A DNA stretch of 64,000 nucleotides, taken from contig NZ_LKKO01000026.1 in the NCBI RefSeq assembly GCF_001455965.1, positions 19,908 to 83,907 on the forward strand, read 5' to 3'. This document shows positions 56,002-64,000 of this stretch, one piece after another. Numbering within the stretch: the stretch's first letter is position 1; each line of letters starts with the position of its first letter. This DNA comes from Methylobacterium sp. GXS13. Lineage in GTDB: Bacteria; Pseudomonadota; Alphaproteobacteria; Rhizobiales; Beijerinckiaceae. The translations under genes were made by a program, and so were the position numbers. The notes beneath the pieces were generated by a model. It made no database searches. It was given only the letters and a program-made list of their open reading frames with translations, and was not told the origin of the DNA.

Positions 56002-56725
56002 ACCCGATGCCGCCGCGGTCGCCCGCCGGGCGCTGCCGCTCCTCGATCTCACCGACCTCACCGAGACCTGCACCGAGCCGAAGATCGACGCGCTCTGCCG
56101 GGATGCGCGCAGCGGCGGCGTCGCGGCGATCTGCGTCTGGCCGCATTTCGTGGCGCAGGGCGCGCGCGCGCTCAAGGGCAGCGGCATCCGGGTCGCCACC
56201 GTGATCAACTTCCCGGCCGGCGGCGAGGATTGCGCCCGAGCGACCGACGACACCGCGGAGGCCCTGCGCGACGGCGCCGACGAGATCGACCTCGTCCTGC
56301 CCTATCGGGCTTTCCTGCACGGCGACGCGGAGACGGCCCGCGACATGGTCGAGGCGGTGCGCGACACCTGCGGGGCCGCAATCCTCAAGGTGATCCTGGA
56401 GACCGGGGAACTCGCCGATCCCGACGTCATCCGGCGCGCCGGCCGGCTGGCGCTGGAAGCGGGGGCCGACTTCCTGAAGACCTCCACGGGCAAGAGCCCG
56501 GTCTCGGCGACCCCGGAGGCCGCCGAATCGATGCTGATCGAGATCCAGGCGAGCGCTCGCCCTGCGGGCCTCAAGATCTCGGGCGGCCTGCGCAGCGTCG
56601 CCGACGCCGCCACCTATCTCGCGCTCGCCGACCGGATCATGGGGCCGGACTGGGTCGGCCCGAAGACCTTCCGGCTGGGGGCGAGCAGCCTGTTCGGCGC
56701 GCTCATGCAGGCGCGGGAGTCTTGA
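55994..56725 (+). CDS. deoC: Deoxyribose-phosphate aldolase
   Basis: 243 residues. [19 protein letters not shown] is the DeoC opening. Schiff-base Lys in [13 protein letters not shown]; second active Lys in [13 protein letters not shown]. Converts deoxyribose 5-phosphate to acetaldehyde and G3P. The ATG overlaps the PNP stop. Confidence 0.94.
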   Translation: MDEPDAAAVARRALPLLDLTDLTETCTEPKIDALCRDARSGGVAAICVWPHFVAQGARALKGSGIRVATVINFPAGGEDCARATDDTAEALRDGADEIDLVLPYRAFLHGDAETARDMVEAVRDTCGAAILKVILETGELADPDVIRRAGRLALEAGADFLKTSTGKSPVSATPEAAESMLIEIQASARPAGLKISGGLRSVADAATYLALADRIMGPDWVGPKTFRLGASSLFGALMQARES

Positions 56726-56730
56726 AGCGC

Positions 56731-58029
56731 ATGCGCCTGCCGCAGGAAACCATCCGGGCCAAGCGCGACGGCCTGACCCTCGATCCGGAGGCCATCGCGG
56801 CCTTCGTCCGCGGCCTCACCGACGGGTCGGTCGGCGAGGGGCAGGCGGCGGCCTTCGCCATGGCCGTGTTCTTCCGCGGCCTCGCGCTGCCGGAGCGGGT
56901 GGCGCTGACCCGGGCGATGGCCGAATCCGGCACGGTGCTCGCCTGGGACTTGCCGGGCCCAGTGCTCGACAAGCACTCCACCGGCGGCATCGGCGACACG
57001 GTGAGCCTGCCGCTCGCGCCCATGGTGGCGGCCTGCGGCGGCTACGTGCCGATGATCTCCGGCCGCGGCCTCGGCCATACCGGCGGGACGCTCGACAAGC
57101 TCGCCAGCATCCCCGGCTACGATGCCACCCCGGGGCTCGACACGTTCCGCCGGGTAGTCGGCGAAGTCGGCTGCGCGATCATCGGCCAGACCGCCGAATT
57201 GGCCCCGGCCGACCGGCGCCTCTACGCGATCCGGGACGTGACCGGCACGGTGGAATCCCTCGACCTGATCACCGCGTCGATCCTGTCGAAGAAGCTGGCC
57301 GCCGGGCTCCAGGGCCTGGTGATGGACGTCAAGCAGGGCTCCGGCGCCTTCATGACGGGTTTGGATGAAGCCCGGGCGCTGGCCGAGAGCATCGTCACGG
57401 TGGCCGAGGGCGCCGGGCTGCGCACCGCGGCGCTGATCACCGACATGGACGCGCCGCTCGCGAGCGCCGCCGGGAACGCCGTCGAGGTGGCCTACGCGAT
57501 CGATTACCTCACCGGCACTCGCCGGGAGCCGCGCTTCCACGCGGTCACCCTGGCGCTCGGGGCAGAGATGCTGGTGGCCGGCGGCCTCGCACCGGACCGC
57601 GATGCGGCCTCCGGGCGCCTGGAAAGGGCCCTCGCCTCGGGCCGGGCGGCCGAGATTTTTTGCGAGATGGTCGCGGCGCTCGGAGGCCCGGCCGATCTTC
57701 TGGAACAGCCGGCGCGATACCTGCCCGCAGCGCCCGTACGGCGATCGGTGCGGCAGGACGGCACGGTGGCGGCCATCGACACCCGAGCGATCGGGCTGGC
57801 GGTGATCGGGCTCGGCGGCGGCCGGACCCGGCCGGAGGACGCGATCGACCCGCGGGTCGGCTTCACCGACCTCGCGGGTCCCGGGGATGCGTCCGGTCGG
57901 CTCGGGATCGTCCACGCGGCCGACGAGGCCGCCGCCGACCGGGCGGAGGCGGCCCTGCGGGCGGCCTACCGGATGGGCGAGGCGCCCCCCGGCCGGCCTG
58001 CGATCATCGAGCGGGTGGGAGCCGGATAG
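56731..58029 (+). CDS. deoA: Thymidine phosphorylase
   Basis: 432 residues from ATG 56731; TTG 56722 (overlapping the deoC stop) is possible. [17 protein letters not shown] at the N-terminus, [20 protein letters not shown] is the phosphate/nucleoside site, [17 protein letters not shown] follows. Pyrimidine nucleoside phosphorolysis. Completes a cdd-punA-deoC-deoA salvage operon; deoB is not in the window. Confidence 0.94.
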   Translation: MRLPQETIRAKRDGLTLDPEAIAAFVRGLTDGSVGEGQAAAFAMAVFFRGLALPERVALTRAMAESGTVLAWDLPGPVLDKHSTGGIGDTVSLPLAPMVAACGGYVPMISGRGLGHTGGTLDKLASIPGYDATPGLDTFRRVVGEVGCAIIGQTAELAPADRRLYAIRDVTGTVESLDLITASILSKKLAAGLQGLVMDVKQGSGAFMTGLDEARALAESIVTVAEGAGLRTAALITDMDAPLASAAGNAVEVAYAIDYLTGTRREPRFHAVTLALGAEMLVAGGLAPDRDAASGRLERALASGRAAEIFCEMVAALGGPADLLEQPARYLPAAPVRRSVRQDGTVAAIDTRAIGLAVIGLGGGRTRPEDAIDPRVGFTDLAGPGDASGRLGIVHAADEAAADRAEAALRAAYRMGEAPPGRPAIIERVGAG

Positions 58030-58047
58030 GATCCGGCCCCGATCGCC

Positions 58048-58377
58048 TTACCAGCGGCCGTAGCCGAGGCGATGGCCGAAGCCGCCATGGTGGTGATGGC
58101 CGAACCCGCGGTGATGACCCCAGCCGCGATGGTGGCCGCGACCCCAGCCGTGGTGGTGATGACCCCGGAACCCCGGGCCGAAGCCGTGGCGGGGGCCGAA
58201 GCCGTGATGACGATGGCCGTACCCGTAGCCGTACTGGACATCCACGATGTCGCCGGCGCCCTGGTGCAGCCTGGTGTCGAGGCCAAGCGGGGCAGCCATC
58301 GCGGGTACTCCGAGGGTCAGTCCCCCGAGCGCCAGGGCGGCGGCAGCCAGGCGTAGGCGAGCGGTCTTGGTGAACAT
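58048..58377 (-). CDS. Exported His/Gly-rich protein
   Basis: 109 residues from ATG 58377. Signal peptide ends near GVPAMAAP. Mature part has a stretch of His, Gly, Arg, Phe and Trp (HRHHGFGPRHGFGPGFRG, HHHHGWGRGHHRG). The histidine density suggests metal binding. Convergent with deoA, 18 bp apart. No known family. Confidence 0.6.
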   Translation of the reverse strand: MFTKTARLRLAAAALALGGLTLGVPAMAAPLGLDTRLHQGAGDIVDVQYGYGYGHRHHGFGPRHGFGPGFRGHHHHGWGRGHHRGWGHHRGFGHHHHGGFGHRLGYGRW

Positions 58378-58532
58378 CGGCGTCCTCCTGTGCCTCGCCG
58401 ATCGCATTGTCGCGACCGGCTGTGCCCCAGGTGTAACGCCTTTAAGTTGACGCGGACGTGAGTTCGTCCCTCAGGCGCTGTTCAGGTTCGGCCGGCAGCG
58501 GAATGACCCTGATTGGTACCCTTTCAGCCACG

Positions 58533-58625
58533 CCGTCATCGCGAGCGAAGCGAAGCGACCCAGGAATCCGCCACGTTCGGGGATCGCGCGCTACTGGGTT
58601 GCTTCGCTGCGCTCGCAATGACGGG
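58533..58625. repeat. GTCATTGCGAGCG palindromic repeat, second copy without a gene
   Basis: Left arm 58533-58564 (CCGTCATCGCGAGCGAAGCG to CCCAGG) and right arm about 58592-58625 (TACTGGGTTGCTTCGCTGCG to AATGACGG). The two arms enclose about 27 bp. It lies 142 bp before the element that holds the GIY-YIG pseudogene, inside the 460-bp gap after the His-rich gene. Confidence 0.8.
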
Positions 58626-58766
58626 GGAAGCTCTTACCCCACCATGAATTCCCTGAACGCCCCGGCGCTGAACCCAGCCCACCAGCGTGGCGCAATTCAG
58701 CGGCGGCAAGCTCACGCAGGCAGCGCCGGCCCAAAACGCCTCTCGCGCCGCGTGATAACGCCCATC

Positions 58767-59178
58767 CCGTCATTGCGAGCGGAGCGAAGCAACCCAGGGC
58801 TCCGCGGCCGATCGTTCTGTTCGACGGGACAGACACCATGCGTGAGCCGGCGGTCTACATCCTGGCAAGCCGCCGCAACCGGACGCTCTAGACCGGCGTC
58901 ACCGCGGACCTGGCCCGGCGCGTCTACGAGCACTGCGAAGCCCTCCATCCCGGCTTCACGCGCCGCTACGGTTGCAAGCTCCTGGTCTGGTACGAAGGCT
59001 GCCCGACGATGAGCGAGGCCATCGCCCGCGAGAAGCAGATCAAGGCCGGCTCCCGGAAGAGAACACTCGCCTTGATCGAGGCGATGAACCCGGATTGGTG
59101 CGATCGGTATCCCGGCCTTGCGTGAAGTTCTTATACGTTGCGAAGCCCTGGGTTGCTTCGCTGCGCTCGCAATGACGG
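58767..59178. mobile_element. Inverted-repeat element carrying a GIY-YIG nuclease gene
   Basis: A 34-bp arm at 58767-58800 (CCGTCATTGCGAGCGGAGCG then AAGCAACCCAGGGC) and its reverse complement at 59145-59178 differ at one base. Between them lie only 37 bp, the GIY-YIG frame (58838-59125) and 19 bp. No target-site duplication is visible. Gene-less copies of the same arm pair occur at 30123 and 58533, which is the pattern of an autonomous element with non-autonomous relatives. Mobility is inferred. Confidence 0.65.
58838..59125 (+). pseudogene. GIY-YIG nuclease with amber codon in the YIG motif
   Basis: Read through, the frame gives 95 residues: MREPAVYILASRRNRTL, stop, TGVTADLARRVYEH and so on to NPDWCDRYPGLA. 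The GIY part is VYI; the matching YIG is [stop]TG, where TAG (58889-58891) replaces the tyrosine codon at residue 18. The rest is intact: LARRVYEH with the catalytic Arg, REKQIKAGSRKR with the metal Glu. Single-base change, so recent inactivation or a sequencing error. Confidence 0.8.
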
Positions 59179-59232
59179 TGAGGGCCTCACCCGATCGGGT
59201 GTCGATGAGACCGGCCTACCGAACGCTGCGCC

Positions 59233-59934
59233 TTACGGCCGCCGATACACCCACACCCGCGCGGGCGGCAGGTTCAGCCAGACGCGGTTCGAGCGGTCGG
59301 CCGTGTAGCTGCCGGCCTCGCAGCGGGCCGGGATTGGCGGGACGACCGCATAGGTGAACTGCACGAAGGGCGCGCCCGGCTGCATCAGGTCGTGGGCGGC
59401 GTTGAGCAGGTCGAGCCGCTGCTCCAGCGGCTTGGTGAACAGGGGCAAGCTCGAGATCGTCGCGGCGGCGGGCTGGTCCAGCGCCGTCTTGAGGGTCGCG
59501 CGCATGTCGTAGGCATCGCCGCGAATCACGGTCACCCCCGGAAAGCGGCGGGTCAGCAGGCGGCAGAAATCGGGGTTGAACTCCACCAGGATCAGGCGCG
59601 ATGGCGCGATGCCCCGGCGGATCAGCGCCTCCGTTACCGGGCCGGTGCCGGGGCCGAGCTCGACTACCGGGCCTTCGCGGCGCGGATCGACATAGGACGC
59701 CATGGTCCGGGCCAGCATCTTGCCGGACGGCGTCACTGCGCCGGTGACGAGCGGACGCTCGAACCAGGATCGGAGGAAACGGGCTTCGTCCTCCAGGGGG
59801 TCGCGCCGCGGCCCAAGACTCTCACCCCTGGCGGCAGGGGCCTTCGCACTGGGACGGCGGAGCGGCGGCAAGTCCTGGATTCCTCGAAGCCGATGGGAAT
59901 GGAAGGCTAAGGCAACGCGCCGTCTTACAGTCAA
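59233..59934 (-). CDS. pmtA: Phospholipid N-methyltransferase, PmtA-like
   Basis: 233 residues. SAM-binding motif VVELGPGTGPVTEALIRRG, preceded by FLRSWFERPLVTGAVTPSGK. Later VIRGDAYDMRATL, SSLPLFTKPLEQR and the closing LPPARVWVYRRP match the Sinorhizobium PmtA type, which makes phosphatidylcholine from PE. Its place after dnaJ matches rhizobial gene order. The first 45 residues are unusually basic and the true start may be later. Confidence 0.75.
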   Translation of the reverse strand: MTVRRRVALAFHSHRLRGIQDLPPLRRPSAKAPAARGESLGPRRDPLEDEARFLRSWFERPLVTGAVTPSGKMLARTMASYVDPRREGPVVELGPGTGPVTEALIRRGIAPSRLILVEFNPDFCRLLTRRFPGVTVIRGDAYDMRATLKTALDQPAAATISSLPLFTKPLEQRLDLLNAAHDLMQPGAPFVQFTYAVVPPIPARCEAGSYTADRSNRVWLNLPPARVWVYRRP

Positions 59935-60008
59935 GCCGGCCCGGCGCCTAGGGTAAGCATGCCACGCTCGCCGGATGCATAACGGGCGTGCACGGGTTCG
60001 GATCCGGC

Positions 60009-60062
60009 CCGACGCGCTCGCCCCCGACCGGGATGCCCGTTCGGCCTCGGCGAGCGCGTCGG
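60009..60062 (-). terminator. 14-bp stem hairpin after dnaJ
   Basis: CCGACGCGCTCGCC (60009-60022) and GGCGAGCGCGTCGG (60049-60062), perfect, 26-nt loop. It is 10 bp beyond the dnaJ stop on its transcript. No U-tract; also able to uncouple pmtA. Confidence 0.55.
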
Positions 60063-60072
60063 ATCGGCGATC

Positions 60073-61218
60073 CTAGGGTCGAACGGCGCTGCCGAAGAAG
60101 TCCCGCACCTTGGCGAAGAAGCCGGACGATTCCGGGTGGTTCTCCGGCGAGGCCGACTGGTCGAACTCCTGCAGCAGCTCGCGCTGACGCTTGGTCAGGT
60201 TCTGCGGGGTCTCGACGAAGACCTGGATGTAGAGGTCGCCGACCTCCCGGGAGCGGAGCACCGGCATGCCCTTGCCCTTGATCCGGAATTGCTTGGCGGT
60301 CTGTGTCCCGGCCGGGATCCGCACCTGGGTCTGGGAGCCGTCGATCACCGGCACGGTGATCTCACCCGCGAGCGCCGCCGTGACCATCGAGATCGGCACC
60401 CGGCAGAACAGGTCGGCGCCGTCGCGCTGGAAGAACTCGTGCTGCTTGATCGAGAGGAAGACGTAGAGGTCCCCGGGCGGCCCGCCGCGCAACCCGCTCT
60501 CGCCCTCGCCGGCGAGCCGGATGCGCAACCCGTCATCGACACCAGCCGGCACGTTGATCGAGAGCGTGCGCTCGCGATTGACCCGGCCCGCGCCCTGACA
60601 GGTGGCGCAGGGATCGTCGACGATCTCGCCGCGGCCGTGGCAATTCGGGCAGGTGCGCTCGATGGCGAAGAACCCCTGCGCCGCCCGCACCCGGCCGTAG
60701 CCGGCGCAGGTCGGGCAGGTGCGCGGCTTCGAGCCGGGCTTGGCGCCCGAGCCGTCGCAGGCCTCGCAGGTCACCGAGGTCGGGATCCGGATGGTCTCGG
60801 CCTTGCCGATGAAGGCCTCTTCGAGGGTGATCTCGAGGTTGTAGCGCAGGTCGGAGCCGCGCTCGCGGCCCGGCGCACCGCCGCCGCGGCCGCGCTGGGC
60901 ACCGTCCCCGCGTCCGTCGCCGAAGAAATTGTCGAAGATGTCCGACATGAAGTCGCCGAACTCGTTGCCGAATCCGGGGCCGCCTCCGCCCTGGCTGAAG
61001 GCGGCGTGGCCGAACTTGTCGTAGGCCGCGCGCTTCTGGCCGTCCGAGAGGCACTGATAGGCCTCGTTCAATTCCTTGAACTTGATCTCGGCTTCCTTGT
61101 CGCCGGGATTCCGGTCGGGATGATAGGTCATTGCGAGCTTGCGGAACGCGACCTTCAACTCGCCTTCCGTGGCGGTCTTGGCGACCCCCAGGATTTCGTA
61201 ATAGTCCCGCTTCGACAT
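60073..61218 (-). CDS. dnaJ: Chaperone DnaJ
   Basis: 381 residues from ATG 61218. J domain with HPD ([14 protein letters not shown]), Gly/Phe-rich linker, four CxxCxGxG zinc repeats ([32 protein letters not shown]), C-terminal substrate domain. Co-chaperone of DnaK. Longer frames upstream lack support. Confidence 0.97.
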   Translation of the reverse strand: MSKRDYYEILGVAKTATEGELKVAFRKLAMTYHPDRNPGDKEAEIKFKELNEAYQCLSDGQKRAAYDKFGHAAFSQGGGGPGFGNEFGDFMSDIFDNFFGDGRGDGAQRGRGGGAPGRERGSDLRYNLEITLEEAFIGKAETIRIPTSVTCEACDGSGAKPGSKPRTCPTCAGYGRVRAAQGFFAIERTCPNCHGRGEIVDDPCATCQGAGRVNRERTLSINVPAGVDDGLRIRLAGEGESGLRGGPPGDLYVFLSIKQHEFFQRDGADLFCRVPISMVTAALAGEITVPVIDGSQTQVRIPAGTQTAKQFRIKGKGMPVLRSREVGDLYIQVFVETPQNLTKRQRELLQEFDQSASPENHPESSGFFAKVRDFFGSAVRP

Positions 61219-61440
61219 CCCACCCAGTCTCCGGACAATCAGAAGGCGCTGTGATCCCTGGACCCGTCCGGTCCGCCGCAGCGGGGCCCTCGGGGCAGAT
61301 CTTGAGCAGGGTGAGCGGGCTGAGGCACCGTCGCGATCACGACGACCCCGCCGATCTAGCATGAGCCGACCGGTCCGGGGCTGACATCGGACGATATCCG
61401 GTTCCTGCGGCGCCCGCGCAACAGCGCTTCACAAGCAGAG

Positions 61441-61466
61441 GCGGGGCCGCCTCGCTCCGGCCCCGC
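61441..61466 (-). terminator. Hairpin between dnaK and dnaJ
   Basis: GCGGGGCC (61441-61448) with GGCCCCGC (61459-61466), 10-nt loop, 23 bp after the dnaK stop on its transcript, in the 271-bp dnaK-dnaJ gap. Partial termination would keep DnaJ below DnaK. Confidence 0.5.
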
Positions 61467-61489
61467 GCGTTTGCTGTCGAAGCCGCGCC

Positions 61490-63406
<1,917 letters not shown>

Positions 63407-63560
63407 GGTGGGATCCCTCTTTTCGTCGCGTTCAAGCAGACCGCCGAGCCCCGAAGCAGCTCGGCCCATGGCGGATTGAGTGTGATGTGAGTATGGGACC
63501 CGGGCCGGATCAAGGGCCGTGAACGGCTGAAATCCAGCGCATAATCCCGCGTCGAGGGCG

Positions 63561-63589
63561 ATATAAGAACCCCTGGACGGGCTCGCAAG
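63561..63589 (-). promoter_or_regulatory. RpoH (sigma-32) promoter of dnaK
   Basis: On the minus strand CTTG (63589-63586), 18-bp spacer, CTTATAT (63567-63561). This matches the alphaproteobacterial heat-shock consensus CTTG-N17/18-CYTATNT. It lies about 155 bp before dnaK, in the 388-bp divergent region 63407-63794, where I see no gene and no CIRCE element. Confidence 0.65.
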
Positions 63590-63794
63590 GCAAAGCCGGC
63601 GCGTTGGCCCCGGCCATCGTGTTTTTGGCCAAGACGTTGTTCTGCCTGAAAAATCCTACCGCGAGGCAGCGGCGGCCCGGTTGGCGTCGATGCATTTTGT
63701 TGCGCCGCTGCCACGTCCAGGCCATCGATGGCGTGTTAACACTTCGACAAGGGGTTGAGCGTGGCCCCGCCACCTCGTCTTCCCCGTCAGAGCC

Positions 63795-64000
63795 CGATGC
63801 CACGGACCCGCAGCCTCCTGCTCCCCCTTCTGGCCGCCGCCGTCGCGGCGCCTGCGATGCTGGCCGCGCCGCCGGCGCAGGCCCAGAACTTCTTCGAGCG
63901 CCTGTTTGGCATCAAGCCCGAGCGGCCCCCGGTGCCGCCCCGCGGCGTGCCGGGGGGGGCCCCCGCCGCCCCGGCGCCCGGGGGGGCGGGGCGGGCGGGG
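63795..64000 (+). CDS. N-terminal part of an exported protein, runs off the window
   Basis: ATG 63795 opens MPRTRSLLLPLLAAAVAAPA with cleavage near AQAQN, then NFFERLFGIKPERPPVPPRG and a Pro/Gly/Ala-rich run. This opening resembles DUF459 (SGNH-hydrolase-like) proteins of alphaproteobacteria, but the catalytic domain is beyond the window. The last 50 bases are almost pure G/C, which may include sequencing error. Confidence 0.6.

Noticed and set aside
58072..58356. Plus-strand frame opposite the His-rich protein
   Set aside because: Composed of A, V, M, P, E repeats as expected for the complement of the His/Gly repeats.
63950..64000. Unusual Pro/Gly tail of the last protein as a biological feature
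   Set aside because: Sequence is almost only G and C at the window end and may include base-calling or assembly error.

Overview
The window is GC-rich alphaproteobacterial chromosome and most resembles Methylobacterium. The signs are a cysteine-less MucR, a short DHFR-fold enzyme matching the methylotroph dihydromethanopterin reductase DmrA, a dnaK-dnaJ-phospholipid methyltransferase order shared with rhizobia, and several intergenic palindrome families common in Rhizobiales. I see no rRNA, tRNA, CRISPR array, prophage or complete insertion sequence.

Layout. 0-6 kb: a Pit phosphate transporter, a MucR-type regulator, and three tandem AraC regulators, the first with an in-frame internal deletion. 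6-11 kb: a minus-strand cluster of LysR regulator, class III CoA-transferase, HMG-CoA lyase and MFS transporter, read as uptake, CoA activation and cleavage of a branched dicarboxylic acid. 11.5-13.7 kb: LemA plus two TPM-domain proteins. 13.7-15.7 kb: a three-gene exosortase module (substrate, sortase, partner). 16-27 kb: glycosyltransferase, ene-reductase, zinc alcohol dehydrogenase, MRJP-like protein, soluble PAS-PAS chemoreceptor, SRAP protein, a repetitive small protein, a PPOX-type flavoprotein and an exported propeller-like protein whose start lies in a repeat. 27-32 kb: NnrU, a YfgM-like protein and Der, YbdK, and a Phd/PIN toxin-antitoxin pair. 32-41 kb: DmrA-like reductase, SDR, purF and cvpA on minus; alr and radA on plus; between them an AT-richer putative toxin/immunity pair; then moaA and DUF971. 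41-50 kb: a molybdenum hydroxylase (IorAB type), Kup, ispG, patatin. 50-58 kb: CHASE3-type chemoreceptor, exported glutathione peroxidase with an ECF sigma factor and anti-sigma factor, and a tightly overlapped cdd-PNP-deoC-deoA operon. 58-64 kb: His-rich exported protein, palindromic repeats, a GIY-YIG nuclease pseudogene inside long inverted repeats, pmtA, dnaJ, dnaK with an RpoH-type promoter, and the start of an exported protein.

Most notable: (1) a GIY-YIG gene bracketed by 34-bp inverted repeats that also occur without the gene elsewhere in the window, resembling an autonomous/non-autonomous element family, with an amber codon in its catalytic motif; (2) the dedicated single-substrate exosortase module; (3) the small toxin/immunity cassette at the break between two usually neighbouring housekeeping gene sets; (4) a parS-like palindrome between convergent genes at 17.6 kb. 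Everything is read by eye; family assignments are from motif recognition, and no search was run.
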